Counted from the stretch's first letter, positions 1-9,427 are shown. The stretch is 64,000 nucleotides of DNA from Verrucomicrobiota bacterium (GCA_963205275.1 CAUJIH010000042.1:1-64000); one strand, 5' to 3'. Notes: generated by a model from the sequence alone, not told the origin. Numbers and translations are program-made.

Positions 1-105
1 TTCGCAGACGGCATCAATTCCGCCAGCGTCAAACGCAGCTTGAACAACAGGGCGAAGGGCTGTGGCACGATCAGTCAAGGCTGGGCCAGTCTCGTTGATT
101 TTTGA
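1..105 (+). CDS. C-terminal tail of an unidentified gene (partial)
   Basis: The first 34 codons of frame 1 are open and end in TGA at 103-105, giving a tail that ends in QGWASLVDF. Third positions are mostly G or C, as in the other genes here, which favours this frame. The opposite strand is also open across the same bases, so the strand is not certain. Too little remains to name a family. A strong hairpin 130 bases further on could be its terminator. Confidence 0.25.
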   Translation, partial: FADGINSASVKRSLNNRAKGCGTISQGWASLVDF

Positions 106-234
106 AATTATTCAACTAATCTTAGATACCTGAATAGTTACTCGAAAATTAAGTTCTCAACACGGAGCAATCGGATCGCGAGATACAGAGCGCCACTGCA
201 CCATCCTGAATTGGTGCCGCCGTCAACAAAACAG

Positions 235-270
235 CAACGCCTTCTCTGTCGTCAGACAAGGAAGGCGTTG
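235..270. terminator. long hairpin, possible terminator
   Basis: A perfect 10-bp stem (CAACGCCTTC at 235-244 with GAAGGCGTTG at 261-270) continues through one G-T pair and one mismatch into TGTC/GACA, capped by a GTCA loop. There is no T-run on the right. Read leftwards it is followed by TGTTTTGTTG. It may end the gene at the left edge, or it may be a structured relic. Confidence 0.4.
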
Positions 271-581
271 CCACAACAAAAACAGACTAGAAACGCGCCC
301 CAATCAAGCAAGCAGCGAAGGTCTACTGAAACCACCTTAGGAATATTCATTATTATATAATTTATTCAATCAAATATTTGAAATATCTGAAATATTAAGA
401 TCCATGTTACATAAATTTAATAATTTTAATAATTATCAATAGACAACTTTTATTGTCAGGGTATATTAATGGATTAATTCGTGACTTTTTCTGTGTGATG
501 CCTCTTTTCCGAAATGGATTAAATCTTTTTTTGTTAAGCTCGGCACAGCCTGTCGGGCTGTCTGACTTTACATGGCGATTG
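271..581. other. AT-rich non-coding stretch upstream of the histidine kinase
   Basis: No convincing gene is present. Bases about 340-475 are strongly AT-rich compared with everything around them, with repeated AAATATTTGAAATAT-like blocks and a small hairpin (GACAA at 442-446 with TTGTC at 453-457). This is the likely promoter region of the two-component operon. Weak in-frame start codons at 453 (TTG) and 498 (ATG) also fall here. Confidence 0.4.
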
Positions 582-2000
582 ATGCGTGCTGAAGATCGTC
601 GCTTCACCCTGCGCAATCTTAAAATCCTCGCCGCTATCGCTGCTGCGATGGTGTCTTTCTTCGCGGTTCTCGATTATTTCACTTATCCGGCGCAACAGGC
701 ACTGTTTTCTGCCCTGCGATGGACCTGCGCTTCGCTAGTGATGGTACTCCTGCTCGCTCTACGTTCCCGAGTTGGAAAATATTATTTTAGACCGCTCACC
801 ATTATTCTACCCTTGATTCCGGCTCTCGTAATCGCCATCACGATCTATGTCACTCGTGATCCGGCCTCGGTCTACTACGCTGGACTCTCTCTTTGCATCG
901 TCGCGACGGGCTTCCTCTTTCACTGGACTTATCGCGAAGTCTTCGCGGTTTCAGGCATGGTCCTCATTCTCTACCTATTGGCCTGTCTCCCCGCGATTCT
1001 TGACGGACTGACAGCCATGGAGGCTGCTGGGCTCTTCAGCAACTTGATCTTTCTCGTGGCCACAGGAGGCATCGTTTTTGCCGCAAGTTACGCTCACAAT
1101 CAGATGCGGATCGAACAGTTTCGAACTCGACAGCGACTGAGACAGCAAAAGTTCGCCTTTCGCGAGACTGCTATCGTTCTACGAAAGACTCTCCACGAGC
1201 TTGAGGATACTGAGGGAGAACTCATTCAGTCGGGAAAGATGGCATCTCTCGGACAATTGAGTGCGAGTGTAATTCACGAAATCGGAAATCCCCTCAATCA
1301 CTCGAATCAAGCCCTGTTCATGCTCCGCCGCCGCCTACAAAAGCTGTCTCAAGACAAAGAAGTCCAGGAGGCAGTGGAGGACATCCAAGACAGCGTTGAT
1401 CGGATGAAAGAAATCGTTCGCGAACTCCGAGAATTCTCTCACAAGCGCAGCGAGGAGCTGGCTCCCTTCACCCTGCTGGAAGCGATTCACGCATCTGTGC
1501 GCATGTTGCGATCCGAACTCGATGGAAAGGAGATATTCATCGGCGGCTCCGTCCCGCCCAATCTCAAAATCAACGGAGTAAAAAATCAACTCACTCAAGT
1601 TTTAGTGAATCTCATTCACAACGCCATTCAAGCGATGGGAGAAATCGGAAACGGTGAAATCAGAATCACGGCTTCAGAAAAGAATGGTGAGGTTCTGATA
1701 TCAGTCACAGACAATGGCCCAGGAATCCCGGAATCAATTCGAGCGCACATCTTTGATCCTTTTTTCTCCACAAAAAAAGCCGGTGACGGCACTGGTCTCG
1801 GACTCAGTATCTGCTATCGCATCGTGAGAGCTCACAGTGGGACCATTCGAGTTCTCTCCGACGGCCAGTCGCACACCGAATTTCAGCTTCAGTTCCCGGC
1901 TGTTCGGGACTCTGAGGAAGCTCTCGTCGTTTCCCTCCCCTCACACACCTCCGAAGCATTGGCGGCATTATCCCCACTGCAACTCTCTGTAGTATCATGA
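582..2000 (+). CDS. membrane sensor histidine kinase
   Basis: This is the sensor kinase of a two-component pair. About six hydrophobic segments fill the first ~180 residues with no obvious periplasmic domain. A coiled-coil linker then leads into a HisKA domain with H-box [13 protein letters not shown], and a HATPase with N-box [11 protein letters not shown]1 DNGPGIP, F-box FDPFFSTK and G2 GTGLGLS. All catalytic boxes look intact. The ATG at 582 is chosen because it directly precedes a basic stretch and the first membrane helix; TTG 453 and ATG 498 are in-frame alternatives that add an unconvincing leader. It overlaps the response-regulator gene by 4 bases (ATGA), so the two are translationally coupled. 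The signal sensed is unknown. Confidence 0.88.
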   Translation: MRAEDRRFTLRNLKILAAIAAAMVSFFAVLDYFTYPAQQALFSALRWTCASLVMVLLLALRSRVGKYYFRPLTIILPLIPALVIAITIYVTRDPASVYYAGLSLCIVATGFLFHWTYREVFAVSGMVLILYLLACLPAILDGLTAMEAAGLFSNLIFLVATGGIVFAASYAHNQMRIEQFRTRQRLRQQKFAFRETAIVLRKTLHELEDTEGELIQSGKMASLGQLSASVIHEIGNPLNHSNQALFMLRRRLQKLSQDKEVQEAVEDIQDSVDRMKEIVRELREFSHKRSEELAPFTLLEAIHASVRMLRSELDGKEIFIGGSVPPNLKINGVKNQLTQVLVNLIHNAIQAMGEIGNGEIRITASEKNGEVLISVTDNGPGIPESIRAHIFDPFFSTKKAGDGTGLGLSICYRIVRAHSGTIRVLSDGQSHTEFQLQFPAVRDSEEALVVSLPSHTSEALAALSPLQLSVVS

Positions 2001-3250
2001 ATTCAGGCAACACCAATTTTGGGATTCTGTTCATTGATGACGAAGAGAAATCGCTGAAATACTTCGACGCGATCTTTTCAGATCTAGCGCCAATCTACCT
2101 CGCTCGATCTCCCGAGGAGGGCTTTGAATTGTTTCGTCGTTATCACGATAAAATCGCAATCGTCGTCAGTGATAAAAAAATGCCTGGAGAGTCAGGACTC
2201 TCACTCCTCACCCGCATTCGGGAGTTGGACGCCAAGCCACTCCGCTTCCTGATCACCGCATACGCAGATCTCGACCTGGCAGTCGATTCTCTGAATAATG
2301 GACTGCTGTACACTTATCTAACGAAGCCTTGGGATCCGACTGATCTGGAGCACCGCTTGTCACGAGCTCTCAAGCACTTCCGCCTAGAACGAGAGCGTGA
2401 AATACTACTCCATGAAAAGAGCCTCGCCTTCCAGCAACTACTGATGGCGGATAAAGCAGCAGGGATCGGAATCCTATCCGCTGGACTCAACCACCACCTA
2501 AGAAATGCCCTGACGGTGCTCCGCACCTTTCACGACCTCCTGCCCTATCAACTGCATGAGGAAGTCCAAGGTGAATTGAAAGATCCGGACTTCTGGGAAG
2601 ATTCCTACCGGGAAGCTGGGGAGCAGATCGAGCGCATGACTTCCATCCTCGGTAATCTCTCAGAGGGTACGGAAATGAGCGGATTGAATCTAAGTGATCA
2701 CATCGACTTTCCCGCGTTGCTTCACGAGGCTCGAGCCATCGTTTCGAATGATCAGAGATGCCCTCGTTTCCGAATGATCGTGTCGCACGATGTTCCAAAG
2801 ATTTCAGGAGATCGTCAAAAGCTCTCTCAGATGGCTCGATTCCTGTTTGAAGAGGCGAGAACGAACCTCCGTGAAGAGAATGAAGTCGAAGTGCGAGTGA
2901 CGAAAAGCATCGACGAAGAGGGAATTGATGTGGCCTTCATCGACGACGGCCCTCCCATTCCCGAGGAAGAACTGGCCCGAATATTCGACCCCTTCTACGT
3001 TCGTATGAATCAGCCGGAAGAGCTGGGGATCAACCTTCTCGCTTGCTATCTGACCGTGTTCCAGCATGGAGGTATGATCTGCGCAAAGCAGGCCCCAGAC
3101 GGCAGGAACTCGATTCTATTCTCGCTGCCCTGTATCCCGAATCGATTATCCGAGACCGAAGGACTGGATTCCGCTCACCAGACACTCTGGCGACTCGCGG
3201 ATTTCAGCGACCGCGATGCGCGATCTGCCTCGGCTGCTTTATCTTCCTAA
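1997..3250 (+). CDS. response regulator with a C-terminal degenerate histidine-kinase module
   Basis: The N-terminal ~120 residues are a receiver domain with acidic pair FIDDEE, phospho-acceptor aspartate in VVSDKKMPG and the conserved lysine in LTKPW. There is no DNA-binding domain. Instead a helical linker leads to a DHp-like segment with H-box GLNHHLRNALTVL and a C-terminal ATPase-like fold with DDGPPIP and FDPFY. The position of the N-box (FLFEEARTNL) lacks the Mg-binding asparagine, and the G2 box reads ELGINL, not GTGLGL, so ATP binding is doubtful. It probably receives phosphate from the upstream kinase and acts by protein contact or as a phosphorelay node. It is co-transcribed with the kinase gene by a 4-base overlap. 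Confidence 0.82.
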   Translation: MNSGNTNFGILFIDDEEKSLKYFDAIFSDLAPIYLARSPEEGFELFRRYHDKIAIVVSDKKMPGESGLSLLTRIRELDAKPLRFLITAYADLDLAVDSLNNGLLYTYLTKPWDPTDLEHRLSRALKHFRLEREREILLHEKSLAFQQLLMADKAAGIGILSAGLNHHLRNALTVLRTFHDLLPYQLHEEVQGELKDPDFWEDSYREAGEQIERMTSILGNLSEGTEMSGLNLSDHIDFPALLHEARAIVSNDQRCPRFRMIVSHDVPKISGDRQKLSQMARFLFEEARTNLREENEVEVRVTKSIDEEGIDVAFIDDGPPIPEEELARIFDPFYVRMNQPEELGINLLACYLTVFQHGGMICAKQAPDGRNSILFSLPCIPNRLSETEGLDSAHQTLWRLADFSDRDARSASAALSS

Positions 3251-3302
3251 AGGCAGACGAGTATACGTTGACAAAACTCTCCACGAGAGCACCACTACCT
3301 GA

Positions 3303-4010
3303 ATGGCGGTAATCCTGAAGAACGGTGCTCTCTTTCTCCACATTCCTAAAACTGGCGGTACATGGGTCACGCGCATCCTGCGTGAAACGGGCCTCATGCG
3401 CTGCTCAATCGGCCATCGACACGCGAATCTGGAGCATCTGCTCGCACCTGGATATCAGGGGCTGGGTCGCAGACTCGAATGGATGTGGAAGCGATCACTC
3501 TACCTAAATACGCACCCACGACCCTTCACATTTTGCTTTGTACGTCATCCGCTCGACTGGTACGAGTCATTCTATCTTTATAAGAATCAGCCTTCCCTCC
3601 AATGGGAGCGCGATGGTGAGGAAAACAACTTCCACCGCTGGCACCCGAATGCCGTGCTCAACGGACTGGGTGAGGGACGCGATTTCAATACTTTCGTATC
3701 CGCTGTAATGGATCGATATCCGGGCTATGTTTCTGCCCTGTTTAATCACTATACATTTCGTCCTGTCGACTTTATCGGGAAACAGGAAAACCTGCGTCAG
3801 GATCTGCTAACAGTGCTGGAGCGAACTGGATGTGCGGTAGATGAGACAATGATTCTGAGCAAGGAGCGAGTCAATCGCAGCGAGGCATCTACCCGCCCCG
3901 TCTGGGATCCCGCCGTCCGATCTCGCGCAGTTCGCCTAGAGGCAGCAGCGATCACACGCTTCGGGTACACGGCTGATCCATCGTCATTTGATGGACGGAG
4001 TCCTTCGTAG
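3303..4010 (+). CDS. sulfotransferase-family protein
   Basis: A 235-residue protein with the two PAPS-binding signatures of sulfotransferases: a 5'-phosphosulfate loop FLHIPKTGGTW at residues ~11-21 and a 3'-phosphate motif CFVRHPLDWYESFY at ~78-91. The family transfers sulfate from PAPS to carbohydrates or other hydroxyl acceptors. No signal peptide or membrane segment is visible, so the enzyme should be cytoplasmic. It follows the two-component operon by ~50 bases on the same strand and may be transcribed with it. No glycosyltransferase lies nearby to suggest an acceptor. A related non-sulfating P-loop role cannot be excluded. Confidence 0.75.
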   Translation: MAVILKNGALFLHIPKTGGTWVTRILRETGLMRCSIGHRHANLEHLLAPGYQGLGRRLEWMWKRSLYLNTHPRPFTFCFVRHPLDWYESFYLYKNQPSLQWERDGEENNFHRWHPNAVLNGLGEGRDFNTFVSAVMDRYPGYVSALFNHYTFRPVDFIGKQENLRQDLLTVLERTGCAVDETMILSKERVNRSEASTRPVWDPAVRSRAVRLEAAAITRFGYTADPSSFDGRSPS

Positions 4011-4058
4011 TTCCACTTGCGAATCCAGAGGATCAAGCAGCGTCTCCGCGTAGAAGGG

Positions 4059-4865
4059 CTAACGAGAAGCTCTCTGGCGATATTCCGTCAATTCTTGATC
4101 ACTGATCTCCATCGCAGGAACAAGCTGATAATGGCGCTCCTCTACGACGCGGACAAACCCATCCTGATCTAAGCAGAGTTCAAATACCGCGATTCGCGAT
4201 GTATCCAGAAACCGCGTGGAGACAGCTCGACACACAAGATTGGGAAACTTTTCGACACAACAGGCGATGTCCTGTCGGGTCTGAACAGAAGCAAGCTGAT
4301 CAGTGCCTCCCTTCGCCTGAACGGGAATCACATACTGACAGCCGTATCGATCAATGCCCACATATATTTCATCGATTTCGATCTGTCCAAGTCCCTTCAC
4401 GGTGGTTCGCAAGTGATTCTGAAGAGAATAAGTCGTAAGTCCGAGGAATATATCGATCAGACGATTGTATCGAATCTTAGCTAGGAGTGCCTGTTCATCT
4501 GAAAGAGAATGGGCAGCGATCAACTCGGGCGTATTATCCGGAATTCTGATCGTAATCAGATTAGGATTTGGCAGGATGCGATTCACGGCTACCAAGCGAA
4601 ACTCATAGCGTCCCGATCCAGCCCCCTCGATAATCCACTCTTTTCCATAGCTTTGAGTCGCGAGAATCGACGTAGGGAGTGGATTGCGATAGCGAAAGGA
4701 ATACAGGACATCTCCGATATTCTTCGGCACATTGATTCCCAGCTCTTCCGCAGCCTGAATCAGGTCTTCACGAGTAAATTCAATTGTCGTAGAAATGGCT
4801 TCATATCTCTGAAAAAACAAGTGTTCCACTAAAGCCTGATAGCGATTCTTCGATTTCTCATTCAT
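4059..4865 (-). CDS. putative type II restriction endonuclease, PD-(D/E)XK-like
   Basis: This 268-residue protein lies 5 bases downstream of a C5-cytosine methyltransferase, the usual arrangement of a type II restriction-modification pair. The core contains IEIDEIYVGID (residues ~162-171) followed by YVIPVQAKGG (~178-187). That matches the acidic-x(n)-(E/Q)xK layout of PD-(D/E)XK nucleases, with Q183-A-K185 in the last motif where Glu is more usual. The N-terminal ~100 residues look like a DNA-recognition or helical domain. Nuclease function is inferred from context and motif; the cut site cannot be read from sequence. If inactive, it would be a domesticated partner of the methylase. Confidence 0.7.
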   Translation of the reverse strand: MNEKSKNRYQALVEHLFFQRYEAISTTIEFTREDLIQAAEELGINVPKNIGDVLYSFRYRNPLPTSILATQSYGKEWIIEGAGSGRYEFRLVAVNRILPNPNLITIRIPDNTPELIAAHSLSDEQALLAKIRYNRLIDIFLGLTTYSLQNHLRTTVKGLGQIEIDEIYVGIDRYGCQYVIPVQAKGGTDQLASVQTRQDIACCVEKFPNLVCRAVSTRFLDTSRIAVFELCLDQDGFVRVVEERHYQLVPAMEISDQELTEYRQRASR

Positions 4866-4870
4866 TGATA

Positions 4871-6190
4871 TCAGACCATCGACTCAGCCAATCGAGCTGC
4901 CTCAGTTTCCACCTGAGAGCGCTTTCTGGCTCCGCTCTTGCGATTGCGTTTTTGAATCGGGCAATCGATCCCCCAGAATTCCGCAGCTTGAGACATCTCC
5001 AATCCCAACAAAATCGGATCGCCTAGAGGAAGTGCCTCAAAAGGTGCCTCGGGACTCACACCCATTGAAGAGATGATCGCTCCAGCGACGGCTCTTGCAA
5101 GCGGAGGTGGCACCGCATTCCCGATCTGCCTTGCCCCGTGCCATTTCGTACGGTGGAATCGGAACCAATCCGGAAACCCGTGCAGTCGAGCCATTTCCCG
5201 AACCGTAATACAACGAGGATATCGGTAATGAATGGGACGAGGGCTTGTAAAGGCACCTCTTGCCGCATCGGTTCCAGCCCGGAGAGTATTCGATATTCCC
5301 TCGGGAGAAAGTTTAAAAAATCTCGAGATCGGCTCGACGGCACCGGGAGGCGTTTCTCCGAAGCGGATTCGGGAAATCTCGGAGTGATTCGTGCGAGCAC
5401 TGGCTGTGAGCACATCCGAATCCCAAACGCGCCTGTAGCCATAGTGCCATGCTTCGTCATGAGTGGCGCGCATCTCGTTGGAATAGGGAGATGGAGCTGT
5501 CCGTGTCGATGTCCTGACTTCATCCGTGATCAGAAGCGTCTTGAATCGATCTGCATCGGGAAGATCATCGAGAGCGTCATGACAGGTCGGCCCGAAAGGG
5601 AGTGAAAAGTCTTCATCCCCTGTCGCAGGTATGGTCACTGGGTCTGGGTAATGAGGTGGTTCCAATCCACGCTTTGCCCCCAGCAGAAAAAGTCGTTTCC
5701 GATCCTGAGGGACTCCATAAAAAGAAGCGTTTAGAACCGCCCAAGGCAGGCGTACCTGATATCCGATTTCAGAAAAAGACGCGATCAATTCCTCCAGAAA
5801 CTTTCGATGCGCTCCAACCGTAAGACCGCGAACATTCTCAAATACGAAGTAATCGGCATCTAACTCTCCGACAAGACGAACAAAGTCCTTCACCAGACTA
5901 TTGCGAGGATCATCCAGAATGCGTTGCCCGATCAGAGAAAATCCTTGGCAGGGCGCTCCACCGAATACCAGACGAATCGCCCCGGTAATTCCCGCCATCC
6001 TTCGAATCTCAGATCCGCTAAGATTCTGAACGGAACGAGGAATCACCTTGCACTGAGGAAAATTATACTGATGGATTGCCGCATGAATGGGATCAATCTC
6101 CACAGCGGCGGCTACCTCAAAGCCTGCCTGCTCGAATCCGAGCGACATTCCTCCGGCACCAGCAAAGAGATCGATGGCAATTGGCCTCAT
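4871..6190 (-). CDS. DNA (cytosine-5) methyltransferase, type II R-M
   Basis: A 439-residue enzyme that transfers a methyl group from SAM to cytosine C5. Motif I is DLFAGAGGMSLGFEQAG (residues ~7-23). Motif IV is GGAPCQGFS with catalytic Cys81. Motif VI is ENV at 118-120, motif VIII is QDRKRLFLLG, and motifs IX/X are REMARLHGFP and QIGNAVPPPLA. The target-recognition domain lies between VIII and IX, but its specificity cannot be deduced. The basic C-terminal extension (about 60 residues after motif X) is longer than in minimal enzymes such as HhaI. It heads a reverse-strand operon with the nuclease gene, so the protective methylase is made first. A promoter-like sequence just upstream would give an almost leaderless transcript. 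Confidence 0.93.
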   Translation of the reverse strand: MRPIAIDLFAGAGGMSLGFEQAGFEVAAAVEIDPIHAAIHQYNFPQCKVIPRSVQNLSGSEIRRMAGITGAIRLVFGGAPCQGFSLIGQRILDDPRNSLVKDFVRLVGELDADYFVFENVRGLTVGAHRKFLEELIASFSEIGYQVRLPWAVLNASFYGVPQDRKRLFLLGAKRGLEPPHYPDPVTIPATGDEDFSLPFGPTCHDALDDLPDADRFKTLLITDEVRTSTRTAPSPYSNEMRATHDEAWHYGYRRVWDSDVLTASARTNHSEISRIRFGETPPGAVEPISRFFKLSPEGISNTLRAGTDAARGAFTSPRPIHYRYPRCITVREMARLHGFPDWFRFHRTKWHGARQIGNAVPPPLARAVAGAIISSMGVSPEAPFEALPLGDPILLGLEMSQAAEFWGIDCPIQKRNRKSGARKRSQVETEAARLAESMV

Positions 6191-6198
6191 TCTGTTCG

Positions 6199-6227
6199 AT
6201 TGAACTGTAGAAATTTCATATTGTCAA
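6199..6227 (-). promoter_or_regulatory. candidate promoter of the R-M operon
   Basis: Read on the reverse strand, TTGACA (6227-6222) is followed after exactly 17 bases by TTCAAT (6204-6199). The methylase start codon lies at 6190, so transcription would begin within a few bases of the ATG, suggesting a leaderless or near-leaderless mRNA. The -35 box is perfect and the -10 box matches 4 of 6. Confidence 0.35.
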
Positions 6228-6437
6228 GCAAGGGTCTCAGGATTTTAGAACTTCACTCGTCGAAAGCAACTTTCCATCAGCTCCTCGCTCGCCATTCTCT
6301 TCGCGAACACGAGAAATTCGTTAATCCTTCGATCTTTCGAGAGCACAAACTTGAGCGACATCTATAATCCTCATACCGAATTCCTATATTTTCCCTTTCT
6401 CCACCTTCACTCGCTCCCATTCCCGATTAGCCCCCCC

Positions 6438-7988
6438 ATGATATCTCCCGTATCATCCCTTCCTCTGGATCGACAGCTTCGGCAGGAAATTCTGTTCGCT
6501 CGTGAGCGAGTGTATCGCTTCGGTGAGCCGACGCCGCTGGAGCGCTTTGTTTTGCCGCAGCAGGAAATAGAGGTCTGGGTGAAACGCGAGGATCGCTGTG
6601 CTGTCAATTCTTACAAATGGCGCGGAGCCTGTAACTGCATGGCGGCACTCTCGCCAGAGGAGGCCGCACGCGGAGTCGTCACTGCCTCGGCCGGAAATCA
6701 TGCGCAAGGCGTGGCACTGGCGGCGGCGGCGCTCGGAATTCGTACTCGTGTCCACATGCCGCGCTCGACACCACAGGTGAAACAGGAGGCTGTGGCTCGA
6801 CATGGGGCCGGATGGGTAGAAATTCGATTGGCCGGAGATTCCTATGACGATGCCGTTCAGTCGGCTCGTGCAGACGAGAAAGAACACGACTCCGTTTATG
6901 TCCATGCCTACGATGATCTTCTGGTCATGGCTGGACAGGGGACGCTGGCAGACGAAGTTGTGCTGTCAGGTCAGGGGCCATTCGACGCCGCCTTTCTCCA
7001 AATCGGTGGCGGGGGGATGGCGTCCGGAGTCTCGACCTGGCTGAAGCTCTACTGGCCGGAGATTGAATTGATCGGAGTGGAAGGCGAAGGCCAGGCGTCC
7101 ATGAAAGCGGCCTTCGCTGCTGGCGCTCCGGTGAATCTGGGATCAGTCGATCTCTTCTGCGACGGCACTGCCGTGAGGAAAGCAGGCACCTTACCCTGTC
7201 AGATCCTGCGCGATACCCTGTCTGAAATTGAGACGGTGAGCAATGAGGAGGTCAGTCACGCCATCCGGGTATTCTGGGATCGACTCCGCTGTCTCCCCGA
7301 GCCATCTGGCGCACTGGGACTAGCGGCAGTGCTGAAGCAGGCCGAGCGCTGGCGAGGGAAAAGAGTCCTGACAGTGGTCAGTGGAGCGAACATCGACTTC
7401 CTTCAGTTGGGCCTGATCGCTCAGTCTCAGGGCGCAGCCAGCCAGGCCACCCGCACCCTGCGCGTGCAAATTCCCGAACATCCAGGGACCATGCTCCGTC
7501 TTCTCGATTCCGCTTTCCGCGATCTCAATATCGTCGATTTTCAATATGGAAAGACCGATCAGTCCGAAGCTTGGCCGATTTTCACCCTCACGTCCGCCGA
7601 CGCGTCCGCTCTCGCACAATTACCGGAGCGTCTGAATGCAGGCGGATACGCTTGGCAAGATCTGACCGGAGCCGTCGATGTCACATTTCGGGCAATCCCC
7701 CTGCGTGATGATTTTCTCTCGTACCCTAGCTTTCTGCGCCTAGATTTCTATGAACGCCCAGGGGCCCTCCACGACTTCCTTGCAAGATACGTCGGACAGA
7801 CGGCGAATCTCTGTTATTTCAATTACCGACACACAGGAGAGCGCATCGGTCGAGCCCTGATCGGACTCGACTTTGCCAGCGCAGCCAACCGCGACACCTT
7901 GCTGAAAGATATTCCTCAGCGTGGCGAGGGCTATCGCCTCTGCGAACCCGTGGATGCGGAGACACAGCGGCGTCTCACTGGCAGGTAA
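6438..7988 (+). CDS. ilvA: threonine ammonia-lyase, biosynthetic
   Basis: A PLP enzyme that deaminates threonine to 2-oxobutanoate, the first committed step to isoleucine. The PLP lysine is in NSYKWRGA (Lys60), the serine/threonine-binding loop is SAGNHAQG and the phosphate-cradling glycine loop is GGGGMASG. The C-terminal third carries two ACT-like regulatory domains, one starting LRVQIPEHPGTM and the other LRLDFYERPGAL, as in the isoleucine-inhibited E. coli enzyme. The length of 516 residues matches that enzyme. The start at 6438 is chosen because the in-frame extension back to 6351 is hydrophobic and unlike the family. It diverges from the methylase gene across ~250 bases. Confidence 0.95.
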   Translation: MISPVSSLPLDRQLRQEILFARERVYRFGEPTPLERFVLPQQEIEVWVKREDRCAVNSYKWRGACNCMAALSPEEAARGVVTASAGNHAQGVALAAAALGIRTRVHMPRSTPQVKQEAVARHGAGWVEIRLAGDSYDDAVQSARADEKEHDSVYVHAYDDLLVMAGQGTLADEVVLSGQGPFDAAFLQIGGGGMASGVSTWLKLYWPEIELIGVEGEGQASMKAAFAAGAPVNLGSVDLFCDGTAVRKAGTLPCQILRDTLSEIETVSNEEVSHAIRVFWDRLRCLPEPSGALGLAAVLKQAERWRGKRVLTVVSGANIDFLQLGLIAQSQGAASQATRTLRVQIPEHPGTMLRLLDSAFRDLNIVDFQYGKTDQSEAWPIFTLTSADASALAQLPERLNAGGYAWQDLTGAVDVTFRAIPLRDDFLSYPSFLRLDFYERPGALHDFLARYVGQTANLCYFNYRHTGERIGRALIGLDFASAANRDTLLKDIPQRGEGYRLCEPVDAETQRRLTGR

Positions 7989-8079
7989 TATTCAAGACCG
8001 GTCTCTCATCTGACGAAAATCCGGGATCGCGTGATCATGCAATCTCGACCGCTATGCACATCCCTGCTACTCTGCCTCC

Positions 8080-9345
8080 ATGGATATTCGATTCTCCCCC
8101 ACCCGTCGCCATTTTCTTAAAACCGCGGCCGCTGTCAGCGCTTTCCCCTTTGTCTCCACTCCGTCGCGCTCTCGAGCTGCCGATGGGACGGGAGAAACGG
8201 AGGATTTCTTCTATCGCCTGTCACCTCCCGATGGCCCCTACATCGACTCTCAGCGGGAGAATAAGGCCTTCGCCTTTCACGAAGGACACATCCTGTATTC
8301 CGAAGACAATGCCCACTCTTGGGCGCAGAAGACCGCATTCCCCGACGCGCCGAACATCCTGTGGAGCACCTTCCTGAAAAATGGGAACATTCTCTTTGCG
8401 ACTCGGGCCAATCTTTTCCTCAGCACCGATCAACTGAAGACCTATCACGAGATCACGGTCAAACGCCCCGACGGCAGCGACTATCGTCCTCATACACCGA
8501 AGGATCCGGAAATGCCTGGCTGGTATTTTCACAGTCTCGACGGAATCCATACCTGGGACGTAGACGGGAAAGAAATCCTAGTCTGGGGAAATTACTGCAA
8601 TGTCTTGGGAGGAGCGGTGCCACCGAACATTTACTACTCCGTCGATGGCGGCGAGACAGTCAAGCTCGCCTATTCCTTCGGCAAGAATCCTAGCTTCCAG
8701 CAAAAGGGTGCGACTCCAGATGAATTCATCGGCGACCCGAATAATCCGGAAATCTGTCGGCATATCCACGGAGTCACCTACAATCCCTACGACAACGCTT
8801 TCTATGCCTGCACTGGCGATGGAGATCGCAACGGTCAACACGAAGTCCACTGGATGCGAGGTACCTACGACTGGGCTGCGGACAAGTGGGACTGGAAAAT
8901 TCTGATCTCCGTCGGATCGAATTCACGCTACAAATCAGGCGGATTCAATTTCTTGGACGGAAAAATGTACTGGGCTGCTGACGCCAACGGCAAGATCGAG
9001 CCGAATGAGGTTCACGACCGAGGCCTCTTCCGCTGCGACATCGCCGACATTCTCGACAAGTCGAAGCACGAGGTCATGTTTCCCGCTCGCTTCGAGATGG
9101 CGAACATGATCATCCAAGGACAAGCGATTTTCGCCTCACACTGCGCTCCTGCATCGGAATTAAAGACGGGATTCGCCGTCTCGCTCGATCTCGGAAAAAC
9201 GTGGAGGGAGCACGATCTGGCAGAATTCGGCCCTCGCTCACCCGTGCGCTTTCATCCGAAGAACAGCGAAGGATGGATGCGTGTCGATCTGCGGACGGGA
9301 TGGATCACGCGCTCGGAAGTGCTCTTTCTCAAGCCGAAGGTTTGA
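8080..9345 (+). CDS. Tat-exported BNR/sialidase-like beta-propeller protein
   Basis: The N-terminus (PTRRHFLKTAAAVSAF) is a twin-arginine signal, so the protein is exported folded. The remaining ~390 residues contain several Asp-box-like turns, for example YSVDGGETVK, LYSEDNAHSW and VSLDLGKTWREH. That is typical of BNR/sialidase-fold propellers. Such secreted propellers are common in Verrucomicrobiota and Planctomycetota, often near sulfatases, but the catalytic residues of true sialidases are not recognisable. A carbohydrate-binding or hydrolytic role is inferred. It is a single gene, convergent with the sigma factor that follows. Confidence 0.7.
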   Translation: MDIRFSPTRRHFLKTAAAVSAFPFVSTPSRSRAADGTGETEDFFYRLSPPDGPYIDSQRENKAFAFHEGHILYSEDNAHSWAQKTAFPDAPNILWSTFLKNGNILFATRANLFLSTDQLKTYHEITVKRPDGSDYRPHTPKDPEMPGWYFHSLDGIHTWDVDGKEILVWGNYCNVLGGAVPPNIYYSVDGGETVKLAYSFGKNPSFQQKGATPDEFIGDPNNPEICRHIHGVTYNPYDNAFYACTGDGDRNGQHEVHWMRGTYDWAADKWDWKILISVGSNSRYKSGGFNFLDGKMYWAADANGKIEPNEVHDRGLFRCDIADILDKSKHEVMFPARFEMANMIIQGQAIFASHCAPASELKTGFAVSLDLGKTWREHDLAEFGPRSPVRFHPKNSEGWMRVDLRTGWITRSEVLFLKPKV

Positions 9346-9427
9346 GAAAGGAGTGAATGCCTCACTCATTCGAACGGGCAGAAGTGAGGAAGCAGACGTC
9401 CGAGAACCCGAGCGGGATCAGTAGTAT

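Noticed and set aside
235-270. Possible integron attC site
   Set aside because: The stem is nearly perfect and lacks the RYYYAAC/GTTRRRY core sites and bulged bases that define attC.
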